From Accumulibacter sp003538495 (lineage in GTDB: Bacteria > Pseudomonadota > Gammaproteobacteria > Burkholderiales > Rhodocyclaceae): a stretch of 64,000 nucleotides of DNA. Below, one piece after another: positions 7,976 through 17,672 of the stretch (its first letter is position 1; each line of letters opens with the position of its first letter). Location of the stretch: positions 6,535 through 70,534 of the forward strand of contig NZ_JAPUVQ010000096.1 of the NCBI RefSeq assembly GCF_029255145.1, given 5' to 3'. The translations under genes were made by a program, and so were the position numbers. The notes under the pieces are model-generated. The model was given only the letters and a program-made list of their open reading frames with translations. It made no database searches and was not told where the DNA came from.

Positions 7976-10369
7976 TTGAGCAACTTCATAGTACGCAAGG
8001 CCGCGGTACTCGGGGCGGGCGTGATGGGCGCGCAGATCGCCGCGCACCTCGCCAACGCCGAAGTGCCGGTGGTGCTTTTCGACCTGCCAGCCAAGGATGG
8101 CGAGGCCAACGGAATCGTCAACCGGGCCATCGAAGCGCTCCGGAAGTTTGAGCCGTCGCCGCTGGCCAGCAAGGACCGCGTGAACTACATCGACGCGGCC
8201 AATTACTCGCAGCACCTCGACCAGTTGCGGGGTTGCGACCTGATCATCGAGGCAATTGCCGAGAAGACCGAGTGGAAAGACGATCTCTATCGGCAGATCG
8301 CGCCATTCGTCTCGGCCGACGCGATCATCGCCTCGAACACCTCGGGCCTGTCGATCAACCGCTTGTCGGAAGCGCTGCCCGAGGCGCTGCGTCCGCGCTT
8401 CTGCGGCATTCATTTCTTCAATCCGCCGCGCTACATGCACCTCGTCGAACTGATCGCGACGCGGCGAACCGATCCCGCACTGCTCGACAATCTCGAATCC
8501 TGGCTGGTCTCGCGTCTCGGCAAGGGAATCGTCCGCGCGCTCGACACGCCGAACTTCGTCGCCAACCGCGTCGGCGTCTTCTCGATGCTCGCCGTGATGC
8601 ATCATACCCAGCGCCTGGGGCTTGGCTTCGACGTCGTCGACGCGCTTACCGGGCCGATCATCGGCCGCCCGAAGAGTGCCACCTATCGTACCGCCGACGT
8701 GGTCGGCCTCGATACCCTGGCGCACGTCATAAAGACCATGCAGGATACCCTGCCCGACGATCCCTGGCATGCCTATTACGCCGTCCCGGGATGGCTGGCG
8801 GCGCTGATCGGAAAGGGTGCGCTGGGGCAGAAGACGCGCTGCGGCATTTTCAGGAAAGACGGCCGGGCGATCAAGGTCCTCGACCTCGCTGCGCAGGACT
8901 ACCGTGAGAGCGCCGCCGACATCGACCCGAGCGTACTGGCGATCCTCAAGAACCGCGATCCGGCCGGGAAGTTCGCGCAGCTGCGCGCCAGTGACCATCC
9001 GCAGGCGCAGTTCCTGTGGTCGATCTTCCGCGATATCTTTCACTACGCCGCTTTTCACCTCGCCGAGATTGCCGCCAACGCCCGCGATCTCGACTTTGCC
9101 ATGCGCTGGGGCTTCGGCTGGGCGCAGGGTCCGTTCGAGAGCTGGCAGGCGGCGGGTTGGCAGGAGATTGCCGAGGCGGTCAAGGCCGACGTCGACGGCG
9201 GTCGGGCGATGAGCCGGGCAGCGCTGCCGGCGTGGGTCTTCGGCCAGGTCGCACAAGCCGGCGCCGGCGTCCACACCCCGCAGGGATCGTACTCGGCGAG
9301 CGCCGACGCTTATCAGCCACGCTCGGCCTTGCCCGTCTATCAGCGACAGGTCTTTCCCGAGCGGGTATTGAGTGAGCAGGCGGTCGTCGGCAGCACGGTG
9401 TGGGAAAACGAAGGTGTGCGTTTGTGGACCTTGCCGCAGCTCGATGACGGCGTCGCCATCGTCAGCATCAAGACCAGAAACCATACCCTGGGCCGCGATG
9501 TGATCGTCGGCCTGCAGCAAGCGATTGCCCGCGCCGAGGCCGAGTACTGTGCGCTGGTGCTGTGGCACGAAGCGCCGTTCGCCTTTGGCGCCAACCTCAA
9601 GGAAGTCACCGAAGCGATCGCTGCTGGCCAGTTCGACCTCCTGGAACAATACGTTGCCGAGTTCCAGAACACCTCGATGGCGCTGAAGTACGCCAAGGTG
9701 CCGGTGGTCGCCGCAGTGCAGGGCATGGCGCTGGGCGGCGGCTGCGAGTTCCTGATGCACGCCGCCAAACGGGTGATCGCGCTCGAGAGCTACATCGGCC
9801 TGGTCGAAGCCGGCGTCGGTCTGATCCCGGCGGGTGGCGGCTGCAAGGAGTTCGCCATCCGTGCCGCGCAGCACGCGGCGAAGACCGCCGGCAACGACCC
9901 CTTCGAGTTCATTCAGCCGGTTTTCATGACCATCGCCATGGCGACGGTTTCGAAAAGCGGCGCGCAGGCCAGGGAACTCGGTTTCGCGGTCGACTCGGAC
10001 AAGATCGTGTTCAACGCCAACGAACTGCTCTACGTGGCTCTGCGCGAGGCGCGCGGTATGGCCGAGGCCGGTTACTACCCGCGCTTGTCGCCTCGCCGGA
10101 TTAAGGTGGCCGGCCGTACCGGTATCGCCAACTGCGAAATGATGCTGGCCAACATGAAGGAAGGCGGGATGATTTCGGCGCACGACTATGCGGTGGCCAG
10201 GGCGGCGGCAACGGCCCTCTGTGGCGGCGATGTCGAGACCGGATCGCTGGTCGACGAGCAGTGGCTGTTGAGTGTCGAACGGCAGCTTTTCGTCGAACTG
10301 CTGAAGAACGAGAAAACGCAGCAGCGTATCCGGCACACGCTGGAAACCGGCAAGCCTCTACGTAACTGA
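7976..10369 (+). CDS. 3-hydroxyacyl-CoA dehydrogenase / enoyl-CoA hydratase, FadN-type domain order
   Basis: A 797-residue multifunctional enzyme with domains in the reverse order of FadJ: the NAD-binding HCDH domain comes first (GAGVMGAQ at about residues 12-19, HFFNPPRYMHLVEL further on), and the crotonase domain is C-terminal (VQGMALGGGCEF near 580-590, GLVEAGVGLIPAGGG near 605). This matches the FadN family, usually paired with a FadA thiolase, as here. The start is TTG 7976 with a full AAGGAGG five nucleotides upstream; no better ATG exists nearby. It is transcribed from the promoter at 7858-7885, so expression should respond to the TetR-type operator. Confidence 0.9.
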   Translation: MSNFIVRKAAVLGAGVMGAQIAAHLANAEVPVVLFDLPAKDGEANGIVNRAIEALRKFEPSPLASKDRVNYIDAANYSQHLDQLRGCDLIIEAIAEKTEWKDDLYRQIAPFVSADAIIASNTSGLSINRLSEALPEALRPRFCGIHFFNPPRYMHLVELIATRRTDPALLDNLESWLVSRLGKGIVRALDTPNFVANRVGVFSMLAVMHHTQRLGLGFDVVDALTGPIIGRPKSATYRTADVVGLDTLAHVIKTMQDTLPDDPWHAYYAVPGWLAALIGKGALGQKTRCGIFRKDGRAIKVLDLAAQDYRESAADIDPSVLAILKNRDPAGKFAQLRASDHPQAQFLWSIFRDIFHYAAFHLAEIAANARDLDFAMRWGFGWAQGPFESWQAAGWQEIAEAVKADVDGGRAMSRAALPAWVFGQVAQAGAGVHTPQGSYSASADAYQPRSALPVYQRQVFPERVLSEQAVVGSTVWENEGVRLWTLPQLDDGVAIVSIKTRNHTLGRDVIVGLQQAIARAEAEYCALVLWHEAPFAFGANLKEVTEAIAAGQFDLLEQYVAEFQNTSMALKYAKVPVVAAVQGMALGGGCEFLMHAAKRVIALESYIGLVEAGVGLIPAGGGCKEFAIRAAQHAAKTAGNDPFEFIQPVFMTIAMATVSKSGAQARELGFAVDSDKIVFNANELLYVALREARGMAEAGYYPRLSPRRIKVAGRTGIANCEMMLANMKEGGMISAHDYAVARAAATALCGGDVETGSLVDEQWLLSVERQLFVELLKNEKTQQRIRHTLETGKPLRN

Positions 10370-10397
10370 GCCATTGAGCGAGCAAGGAGAACCGAAC

Positions 10398-11600
10398 ATG
10401 AGCAAACAGATTCAGGAGGCGTACATTGTTGCAGCCACGCGGCTGCCGGTCGGCCGGCGCAAGGGCATGCTCGGACACGTTCGTCCGGATGACATGCTGG
10501 CGCACGCCATCGCTTCGGTAATGGCGCAGGCGCCGGCGATCGACCCGGCGCTGGTCGAGGACGTGATCGTCGGTTGCGCGATGCCCGAAGCCGAGCAGGG
10601 GATGAACGTGGCGCGTATCGGCCTGCTGCTGGCCGGCCTGCCGAACACCGTCCCGGGGGTCACGATCAACCGCTTCTGCGCTTCCGGCGTGCAGGCGGTG
10701 GCGATGGCGGCCGACCGCGTCCGCCTTGGTGAAGCGGAGGTGATGATCGCCGCCGGCACCGAAACGATGTCGCTGATGAACCAGATCATGGGCAACAAGA
10801 TTGCCCTCAACCCGGCCATCTTCGAGAAGGAGGAGAACTACTCGATCGCTTTCGGGATGGGACTTACCGCCGAGAAGGTCGCTGCGCAGTGGAAAATATC
10901 GCGCGAGGACCAGGACGCCTTCGCCGTCGCTTCGCACCAGAAGGCCTGTGCGGCGATTGCTGCCGGTCATTTCAAGGCCGAGATTTCACCGTACGCGGTC
11001 ACCGCACGCCTGCCGAACCTGCAGACTGGCGACGTGCAGGTCAGGCAGTACCTGGCCGAGACCGACGAGGGGCCGCGTGCCGACAGCAGCAGCGAGCGCC
11101 TTGCCCGCTTGCGGCCGGTGTTCGCCGCGCGTGGTTCGGTGACCGCCGGCAACAGCTCGCAGATGTCGGACGGGGCAGCGGCGGTGCTGGTCGTTTCGGA
11201 AAAGATCCTCAAACAGTTCAACTTGCGTCCGCTGGCGCGCTTCGCCGGTTTCGCGGTGGCCGGCGTCGCTCCCGAGATCATGGGTATCGGCCCGGTCGAG
11301 GCCATTCCCCGCGTGCTCAGACAGGCCGGCATTCGGCAGGACGAGGTGGACTGGTTCGAGCTGAACGAGGCCTTCGCCGCGCAGGCACTGGCTGTAGTGC
11401 GCACGCTTGATCTCGATCCGGCCAAGGTCAATCCGCTCGGTGGCGCGATCGCGCTCGGCCACCCGCTTGGCGCGACCGGTGCGGTCAGGACCGCGACGCT
11501 GGTGCACGGGCTGCAGCGAACCCGTCAGCGATACGGCATGGTGACCATGTGCATCGGTACCGGGATGGGCGCGGCAGGGCTGTTCGAAGCGCTGCTGTAG
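10398..11600 (+). CDS. fadA: Acetyl-CoA C-acyltransferase, FadA-like thiolase
   Basis: A 400-residue thiolase II protein. The nucleophilic Cys is in NRFCASGVQ (residue 94), the active-site His in GHPLGATG (about 355), and the second Cys in TMCIGTGMG (about 385). ATG 10398 has AAGGAGA seven nucleotides upstream; an in-frame TTG at 10374 lacks such a site. It lies 28 bp after the FadN-type gene and would form its thiolase partner. This is the second thiolase in the window and the shorter, FadA-like of the two. Confidence 0.92.
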   Translation: MSKQIQEAYIVAATRLPVGRRKGMLGHVRPDDMLAHAIASVMAQAPAIDPALVEDVIVGCAMPEAEQGMNVARIGLLLAGLPNTVPGVTINRFCASGVQAVAMAADRVRLGEAEVMIAAGTETMSLMNQIMGNKIALNPAIFEKEENYSIAFGMGLTAEKVAAQWKISREDQDAFAVASHQKACAAIAAGHFKAEISPYAVTARLPNLQTGDVQVRQYLAETDEGPRADSSSERLARLRPVFAARGSVTAGNSSQMSDGAAAVLVVSEKILKQFNLRPLARFAGFAVAGVAPEIMGIGPVEAIPRVLRQAGIRQDEVDWFELNEAFAAQALAVVRTLDLDPAKVNPLGGAIALGHPLGATGAVRTATLVHGLQRTRQRYGMVTMCIGTGMGAAGLFEALL

Positions 11601-11634
11601 CAACCGGTCGCTCCGCCGGCGCGCACGATGGCCA

Positions 11635-11662
11635 TTGAGGCGGAACAAGTGTCTGGCATAAT
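11635..11662 (+). promoter_or_regulatory. Candidate sigma-70 promoter for the DUF2802/SPOR pair
   Basis: TTGAGG (11635-11640) and CATAAT (11657-11662) with a 16-bp spacer lie 31 bp upstream of the next ATG (11693). The two hexamers match 5/6 and 5/6 of consensus. No terminator is visible after the thiolase, so read-through is also possible. Confidence 0.5.
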
Positions 11663-11692
11663 GTCCGGCAAACACGGTCATTGAGGCGCGCC

Positions 11693-12319
11693 ATGGATCT
11701 CGAGCTACTGGGCAGTCTGGGTTGGCGCGAAGCCTTGATCGCGATCATCGTCCTGCTGGTCGCCTATATCATCGTGATTTTTCTGCGGATGAGGCGCCTG
11801 CAGGGCGAGTTGCGCGGCGCCGCGGTGCCGCCACTGGCCGTACAGTCGGCGCTGGCCGCTTACGGCGGCATCCAGGAAGCGGAGTCAGCGGCGGAGGTGG
11901 CCGCCCAGCCTCCGGCCGCCGCGGCCGGGTCGGCCGCCCCTGTCGTTCCGGAAACGCCGGTAGCCGAAGCCGAGTTGCCTTCACTAGTCGAATCCGCCCG
12001 GCCGGCCTTCGCCTGGAACGAGCCGCCGCCGGAGATCCCGGGGCAGGCGCTGATCGATGCCCTCCAACGCGATGTCTATCAGTTGCGTTGCGAGCTCGAT
12101 GAGTTGCGCGGCAACCTGCAGACCGCTCGCGAGGACTTCCGACACCAGTTGGCGCAGGTCTCCGGGTCGCCGCCAGCCGCTACACCGCTGTACAACGACG
12201 CGATGCAGATGGCGGCCCAGGGCCAGGACGCCGGCACCATCGCGCGCCACTGCGGTATAGCGCGCGCCGAGGCCGACCTGGTGGTGGCGCTGGTGCGCAA
12301 TCGCAACGATGGTCCTTAG
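11693..12319 (+). CDS. Membrane-anchored DUF2802-type protein
   Basis: A 208-residue protein with one N-terminal membrane helix (about residues 10-30, ALIAIIVLLVAYIIVIFL), an Ala/Pro-rich linker (about 45-110), a probable coiled coil (LQRDVYQLRCELDELRGNL), and a C-terminal helix-turn-helix-like motif (YNDAMQMAAQGQDAGTIARHCGIARAEADLVVAL) typical of DUF2802. The function of the family is unknown. ATG 11693 was chosen over an upstream TTG (11681) because GAGG precedes it. It is followed after 16 bp by a SPOR-domain gene, which hints at an envelope role. Confidence 0.7.
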   Translation: MDLELLGSLGWREALIAIIVLLVAYIIVIFLRMRRLQGELRGAAVPPLAVQSALAAYGGIQEAESAAEVAAQPPAAAAGSAAPVVPETPVAEAELPSLVESARPAFAWNEPPPEIPGQALIDALQRDVYQLRCELDELRGNLQTAREDFRHQLAQVSGSPPAATPLYNDAMQMAAQGQDAGTIARHCGIARAEADLVVALVRNRNDGP

Positions 12320-12335
12320 CTGAGGGGCGCGGGCG

Positions 12336-13106
12336 ATGGCGACGCAACAGGGAAGCCGCAACAGCCCGGCGGTCGGTGCCAGACCGGCGCCGCTACCGCT
12401 GGCGGCTGCCGGCGCTGCGGGAGAAGGGCCAGCCGATCTCAAGCGCTCGCTGCTCAGACGGATGGGTCTGGCCGGGCTGATGATCGTGGCGCTCCTCGGG
12501 GCGCTGGCGCTGTTTGATTACGCCAACGCGCCCGATGACTCGCCGAGCACGGGACAGCAGTTTACCGAGCCGGTGCCGGTCAGGAAGAAGGAATCGGTAG
12601 AGCCGGTGACGGTGGCCGACGCCCCCGCGGACGCTTCGGCTGATGCTCGCGCCGTCGTTCCCGCCGTTGATCGCCCTGCGGCTGCTTCCGTTACCCCGCC
12701 ACCCGCCAACACTGCAGCGGCGCCGGCAGCGAGCGGCAAGACGGGGCCGCCCGGCGAGCCGCCGCCGGGTCCGGAGGTGGCCGCCAGACCGGCGCTGCCG
12801 CCCCCCGCCAGGCATCCGGTCGAGTCCTCCGCGGCTGCGGCCGCAAGCCAGCCGGCAGCCGGCCAGTTCCCGGGCGCGCCACCGCTGACCGCGGGCTATG
12901 TCCTGCAATCCGGGATGTTTGCCGATCCGGGTCGAGCCGAGGAGTGGCAGGCGAGGCTGGCGCAAGAGGGAATACCGTCGACCATCGAAGCACGTTTGCA
13001 GATCGGGCCTTTCGCGAGTCGCACGGAGGCTGAGGCGGCGCGTCGGAAAATGAACAGGCTCGGCCTCGAGACGCCCGGCAGTGTACGCAGGAGCGGTAAA
13101 CCGTAG
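12336..13106 (+). CDS. SPOR-domain single-pass membrane protein
   Basis: A 256-residue protein with a short cytoplasmic N-terminus, one transmembrane helix (about 45-65, GLAGLMIVALLGALALF), a long Pro/Ala-rich low-complexity periplasmic linker (about 70-180), and a C-terminal SPOR domain (about 185-250; YVLQSGMFADPGRAEEWQARL). This is the DedD/FtsN-like layout; SPOR domains bind denuded septal peptidoglycan. It may take part in cell division, but the sequence does not assign it to DedD or FtsN. It follows the DUF2802 gene closely, probably as one operon. Confidence 0.8.
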   Translation: MATQQGSRNSPAVGARPAPLPLAAAGAAGEGPADLKRSLLRRMGLAGLMIVALLGALALFDYANAPDDSPSTGQQFTEPVPVRKKESVEPVTVADAPADASADARAVVPAVDRPAAASVTPPPANTAAAPAASGKTGPPGEPPPGPEVAARPALPPPARHPVESSAAAAASQPAAGQFPGAPPLTAGYVLQSGMFADPGRAEEWQARLAQEGIPSTIEARLQIGPFASRTEAEAARRKMNRLGLETPGSVRRSGKP

Positions 13107-13112
13107 CGCGTC

Positions 13113-13451
13113 TCAGGCGTCGGTCGCCGGCAGCTGGCGGTGGAGACGCCGGGCGAAAACGGTCATTTCCTTGGCCGCCTGGAGGTCGCCCTTGCCTTCG
13201 GCGACGACGATTCCCTGTTGAAAGGCGGCCAGGGCTTCGGCGGGGCGAGCGGCCTCGCTCAGGGCCTTGCCTAGGAGCTTCCAGGCGGCGGAATAGGTCG
13301 GGTCGCGTTCGACCGCCTCGCGCAAGCGGGTCACCGCCGGTTCGAAATCGCCGGCCTTGAAATGCTCGTTGCCCAGTGAATAGCGCAGCAATGCGCCGTC
13401 GCGCGGGCCACCGAGCAGCTTTTCGAGATTGGCGATGATCGCGGTGGTCAT
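13113..13451 (-). CDS. Small tetratricopeptide-repeat protein
   Basis: A 112-residue soluble protein with two TPR-like units (LRYSLGNEHFKAGDFEPAVTRLREAVERDP, then AWKLLGKALSEAARPAEALAAFQQGI) and no signal peptide. Such proteins are protein-interaction scaffolds; the partner is unknown. It is convergent with the SPOR gene (6 bp apart) and divergent from ridA. Its 3' end shows no clear terminator. Confidence 0.7.
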   Translation of the reverse strand: MTTAIIANLEKLLGGPRDGALLRYSLGNEHFKAGDFEPAVTRLREAVERDPTYSAAWKLLGKALSEAARPAEALAAFQQGIVVAEGKGDLQAAKEMTVFARRLHRQLPATDA

Positions 13452-13511
13452 TTAATATCTCCGCTGTCAAGTTTCAGACTGTCAACCCGACCCATTGTAG
13501 AGGACAGCACC

Positions 13512-13895
13512 ATGACCAGAACGATCATTTCAACAACCCAGGCGCCATCGGCCATCGGTACCTACTCGCAGGCCGTAAGGGTCGGCGATACGGTATACCT
13601 CTCGGGGCAGATCGGCCTGGACCCGGCCAGCATGAACCTCCTCGACGGGGTCGATGCACAGATCGTTCGTGTTTTCGACAACCTCAAAGCGGTGGCAGAA
13701 GCCGCCGGGGGGTCGCTGGCCGACGTCGTCAAACTCAATGTCTTTCTCACCGATCTGGCTAACTTCGTGAAGGTCAATGAGGTGATGAAGAGTTATTTTT
13801 CGGAGCCGTTCCCGGCTCGCGCGGCGGTCGGTGTCGCGTCGCTGCCGCGCAACGCGCTGGTTGAGGCCGACGCGGTGATGGTGATCGGCGGCTGA
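13512..13895 (+). CDS. ridA: RidA/YjgF-family reactive intermediate deaminase
   Basis: A 127-residue protein of the RidA family, which hydrolyses reactive enamine/imine intermediates made by PLP enzymes. The N-terminal APSAIGTYSQAV, the central SGQIGLDP, and the C-terminal region with the conserved Arg (FPARAAVGVASLP) are all present at normal length. AGAGGACAG precedes the ATG. Its stop overlaps the recG ATG by one base (TGATG), so it is co-translated with recG. Confidence 0.92.
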   Translation: MTRTIISTTQAPSAIGTYSQAVRVGDTVYLSGQIGLDPASMNLLDGVDAQIVRVFDNLKAVAEAAGGSLADVVKLNVFLTDLANFVKVNEVMKSYFSEPFPARAAVGVASLPRNALVEADAVMVIGG

Positions 13896-15949
13896 TGCCG
13901 GTAGCGGACGAGATCGATGTCCCACCCGTACTCCGGAGTCGGCTGCGCAAGCTTGGTCTGGAGCGGCGTGACGATCTCGTCCTGCATCTGCCCTTGCGCT
14001 ACGAGGACGAGACGCAGCTGGTAGCGATCGGCGACGCGCCCATCGGCGTGCCGCTGCAGGTCGAAGTGCTGGTGCGCGAGGTTTCAGTCAGACGCGCCCC
14101 GCGTCGCCAGTTGCTGGTGCAGGTCAGCGACGCGGGTGTTGCCGAAGGCAATCGTCTGTTGCTTCGTTTCCTGAGATTTTACAGCAGCCAGCAACGGGCG
14201 CTCGAGGTCGCCCGCGACCATCAGCTGCGGCTGCGCGTCTTCGGCGAGATCCGCAACGGTCTTGGCGGTCCGGAGATGGTTCATCCGCGCTACCGGGTGC
14301 TGGGCGACGACCAGGCGCTGCCAGCGTCGCTGACCCCGGTCTATCCGACCACCGCCGGGTTGGCGCAGAGCGCGCTGCGCAAATTGATCGCCCGGGCGAT
14401 CTGTACGGCGGATCTGGCCGAGTGGCTGGACGCCGCCTGGTGCAGCAGCCACGCGCTGCCATCGTTCGCGGCGGCGGTGCGCTTCCTGCATGCGCCACCG
14501 CCCGAGGCCTCGGCCGTGGCGCTGCTAAGCCGTCGGCATCCAGCCTGGCGGCGAGTCAAGTTCGACGAGCTGCTGGCCCAGCAGCTGTCGCTGCGCCGCG
14601 CCTACCTGGCGCGTCGGCGCAAGGGGGCGCCGGTCCTGCTCGCCAGCGGCCGCCTGGCAAAGGGGCTGCAGGCCGCGCTTCCCTTTGCCCTGACCGGTGC
14701 ACAGCGGCGCGTCGCGGCCGAGATCGCAGCCGACCTCGCGCAACCCTATCCGATGCAGCGCCTGCTGCAGGGCGATGTCGGTTGCGGCAAGACGATCGTC
14801 GCTGCACTGGCGGTCTGTCAGGCCATCGAGGCGGGTTACCAGGCCGCGTTCATGGCGCCCACCGAGATCCTGGCCGAGCAGCACCACCTCAGGCTGCGGG
14901 CCTGGTTCGCGCCGCTCGGGGTCGAGGTGCTTTGCCTGTCGGGCCGGCTCGGGGCCGGCGCCAGGCGGAAGCTGCAGCGGCAGGCGGCGGGCACGGCGCA
15001 ACTGGTCGTCGGTACCCATGCCTTGATTCAGGAAGAGGTTGGTTTCACCCGTCTCGGGCTGGTCATTGTCGACGAGCAGCATCGCTTCGGAGTGGTACAG
15101 CGCCTTGACTTGCGGCGCAAGGGAGCCAATCCGCACCAGTTGATGATGTCTGCGACACCGATTCCACGGACCGTGGCGATGAGTTATTACGCCGATCTCG
15201 ATGTTTCGGTGATCGACGAATTGCCGGCCGGCCGATCGCCGGTTCGAACCAGGCTGTTCTCCGACAGCCGCCGCGAAGAGGTGGTCGCCGCGGTACGCGC
15301 GGTCGTTGCCGAGGGCCGGCAGGCTTACTGGGTCTGCCCCCTGATCGAGGAGTCGGCGAAGCTAGAACTGCAGGCGGCACTGGAATCCTGGGCCGCGCTG
15401 AGCAGCGAACTCGCGGACTTGCGTATCGGCCTGGTGCACGGACGTTTGCGTGGCCAGGAGAAAGCGGCGGTGATGGCCGCGTTCGTCGCTGGCGAGATCG
15501 ACGTGCTGGTCGCGACGACGGTCATCGAGGTCGGTGTCGACGTTCCCAATGCCAGCCTGATGGTCATCGAACACGCTGAGCGCTTCGGCCTGGCGCAGCT
15601 TCACCAGCTACGCGGACGTGTCGGACGTGGCGCGCATCACTCGGCGTGCGTGCTGCTCTACCAGCAGCCCCTGTCGTCAATGGCGCGCGCGCGCCTGAAG
15701 ATCATTTTCGAACAGACCGACGGTTTTGAAATCGCGCGTCGCGATCTTCAACTGCGCGGCCCCGGCGAGCTGGTCGGCAGCCGTCAGTCCGGCATGCCAC
15801 TGCTGCGCTACGCCGACCTGGAAGTCGACGGCGATCTGGTCGACCTCGCCCAGCAGATGGCGGCGCAGCTGCTGCGCGACGATCCCGGGCGCGTCGCAGG
15901 CCATCTCCGGCGCTGGCAGGGGTGCCAGGAGGAATTGCTGAAAGTCTGA
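13895..15949 (+). CDS. recG: ATP-dependent DNA helicase RecG
   Basis: A 684-residue helicase that remodels stalled replication forks and Holliday junctions. It has the N-terminal wedge/OB domain, then the SF2 motor with Walker A GDVGCGKT (near residue 292), DEQH box (near 391), MSATPIPRT (motif III), and motif VI QLRGRVGRG. The length matches E. coli RecG (693). The ATG overlaps the ridA stop by one base. It is convergent with the chemoreceptor gene downstream, with an 85-bp gap in which I see no clear terminator. Confidence 0.95.
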   Translation: MPVADEIDVPPVLRSRLRKLGLERRDDLVLHLPLRYEDETQLVAIGDAPIGVPLQVEVLVREVSVRRAPRRQLLVQVSDAGVAEGNRLLLRFLRFYSSQQRALEVARDHQLRLRVFGEIRNGLGGPEMVHPRYRVLGDDQALPASLTPVYPTTAGLAQSALRKLIARAICTADLAEWLDAAWCSSHALPSFAAAVRFLHAPPPEASAVALLSRRHPAWRRVKFDELLAQQLSLRRAYLARRRKGAPVLLASGRLAKGLQAALPFALTGAQRRVAAEIAADLAQPYPMQRLLQGDVGCGKTIVAALAVCQAIEAGYQAAFMAPTEILAEQHHLRLRAWFAPLGVEVLCLSGRLGAGARRKLQRQAAGTAQLVVGTHALIQEEVGFTRLGLVIVDEQHRFGVVQRLDLRRKGANPHQLMMSATPIPRTVAMSYYADLDVSVIDELPAGRSPVRTRLFSDSRREEVVAAVRAVVAEGRQAYWVCPLIEESAKLELQAALESWAALSSELADLRIGLVHGRLRGQEKAAVMAAFVAGEIDVLVATTVIEVGVDVPNASLMVIEHAERFGLAQLHQLRGRVGRGAHHSACVLLYQQPLSSMARARLKIIFEQTDGFEIARRDLQLRGPGELVGSRQSGMPLLRYADLEVDGDLVDLAQQMAAQLLRDDPGRVAGHLRRWQGCQEELLKV

Positions 15950-16034
15950 AGCGGCCGGGCCGGCGAAGCGACCACGGCAGATCGTCTGGCCGCGCTGGCC
16001 GCTGCCGGCTCGGGGCCCGGATCGGCAGCGGGTC

Positions 16035-17672
16035 TCAGACCCGGAAATAGGCGACTGTCTCGCGCAGCTTGCCGGCGAGGTTGCTGAGCGCGACCGCCGA
16101 GTTGGCGTTGCCTTGCATCGTCGCATTCGTCTCCTCGGTCATCGACGCGATGTTCTGGACATGGCGTGCAATGTCGTTGGCCACAGTCGCCTGCTCGCGG
16201 GTGGCCGTCGCCACACCTTGCACGCGTTCGCTCGACTCCCGTGCCTGACTGTGGATCGATTCGAGCATGTTGCTGGCTTCGCGCGCCTTGTCTAGGCTTC
16301 GGCTGACCTGCGGTGCGGCCTCGTCCATGGCGCCGACGGCCAGTTCCGTATCGGCCTGAACGCTGACCACCATGGTGCTGATTTCTCCGGTCGCCTTGCT
16401 GGTCCGTTCGGCGAGCTTGCGGACTTCGTCGGCAACCACCGCGAAACCGCGACCTTGCTCGCCGGCGCGTGCCGCTTCGATTGCCGCGTTCAGCGCCAGC
16501 AGGTTGGTCTGCTCGGCGATCTCCTTGATCACGCCGGCGATGCCGCCAATCTCTCTTGAGCGCGTCGCCAGCTGGCGAATCTGCCCGGATGAGCGGGCAA
16601 CGATTTCGGCTACCTTTTCGATCTCGTTTGCCGAAGCGCTGACCAGTGCGCGACCTTGCTCGGCGCAGGTCGCCGCGGCGCTGGAATTCTTCCCGGTCGC
16701 GTCGGCGCTCTGCGCCACCTCGTTGATGCTCACCGTCAGTTCCTCGATCGAGGCGGCCGTCGCCGAAGTCGAGTTGGCCTGTTCCTCGGCGGCGCGGCGG
16801 GTTTCGTCGGTGGCCACGGAGATCTCGCCGGCGCTGTTGGCAAGTGCTGCGGCCAGCTGGCCGATCTCGGAAATGATGCTGCGCAGACGCTCCTGCATCT
16901 GGCCGATCGAATGCATCACGCTGCCATGGGCGAGCCTGTCGGCGTTCATTTGCTGGCCAAGATCGCCGCTGGCGATGCGCAGGGCGATCGCCGACGCCTC
17001 GGCCGGTTCGCCGCCCAGTTGGCGCAGGACGCTGCGACCGATCCACATCGAGACGCCGACCAGGATTGCGATGACCAGGACGACGATGATCAGCGCGTTG
17101 ATCGCTTCGTGCTGGAATACCCGGTCGACGTCATCAAGATAGATGCCGGTGCCCAGCACCAGACCCCACGGTTTGAACTGCGCGGCATAGCTGAGCTTCG
17201 GAACCGGCTTGTCGCTGCCCGGTTTGGCGAAGGAATAGTCGACGACGCCACCCATCTCGCTGGCCAGCGCCACGCGTACCAGTTCCTGCACGAACAGTTT
17301 GCCGCTGGGATCGCGCAGGTCGGCAGCGCTCTTGCCTTCCAGTGCCGGCTTGGCGGCGTGCATCACGAAGTGGTGCTGCTTGTCGAGAATGAAGAAATAC
17401 TCGCCGTCGCCGTAGCGCATCTGACGAACGGCCTCGACCGCCTGCTTTTTCGCTTCGTCGTCACTCAGCGCGCCGCTCTTGGCGAGGCTGTGGTAGTTGT
17501 TGATGACGCCGCTGGCGGCCTCGACCAGCACCTGGATTTTGTCCCGGCGGTCCGCAAGGAGGTTTTCGCGCAGGTTGTTGAGTGAGTAGAAGCCGAGCCC
17601 GACCAGGCCCAGGACGGCGACCAGCAGCACGATGACGAAGCGGGTCTTGATACTCCACTGGCTGAGATTCAT
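16035..17672 (-). CDS. Methyl-accepting chemotaxis protein with periplasmic Cache domain
   Basis: A 545-residue chemoreceptor. It has a first membrane helix (about residues 12-32), a periplasmic single Cache_2-type domain (about 35-185; GDGEYFFILD and PWGLVLGTGIYLDDVD), a second membrane helix (about 190-210), a HAMP segment, and a long cytoplasmic coiled coil with the conserved CheA/CheW-binding hairpin EIAEQTNLLALNAAIEAARAG. The ligand is unknown; Cache_2 domains often bind small organic acids. ATG 17672 is used because GGAGAA lies six nucleotides upstream, although the frame is open to 17783. No che genes are nearby. Confidence 0.9.
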   Translation of the reverse strand: MNLSQWSIKTRFVIVLLVAVLGLVGLGFYSLNNLRENLLADRRDKIQVLVEAASGVINNYHSLAKSGALSDDEAKKQAVEAVRQMRYGDGEYFFILDKQHHFVMHAAKPALEGKSAADLRDPSGKLFVQELVRVALASEMGGVVDYSFAKPGSDKPVPKLSYAAQFKPWGLVLGTGIYLDDVDRVFQHEAINALIIVVLVIAILVGVSMWIGRSVLRQLGGEPAEASAIALRIASGDLGQQMNADRLAHGSVMHSIGQMQERLRSIISEIGQLAAALANSAGEISVATDETRRAAEEQANSTSATAASIEELTVSINEVAQSADATGKNSSAAATCAEQGRALVSASANEIEKVAEIVARSSGQIRQLATRSREIGGIAGVIKEIAEQTNLLALNAAIEAARAGEQGRGFAVVADEVRKLAERTSKATGEISTMVVSVQADTELAVGAMDEAAPQVSRSLDKAREASNMLESIHSQARESSERVQGVATATREQATVANDIARHVQNIASMTEETNATMQGNANSAVALSNLAGKLRETVAYFRV

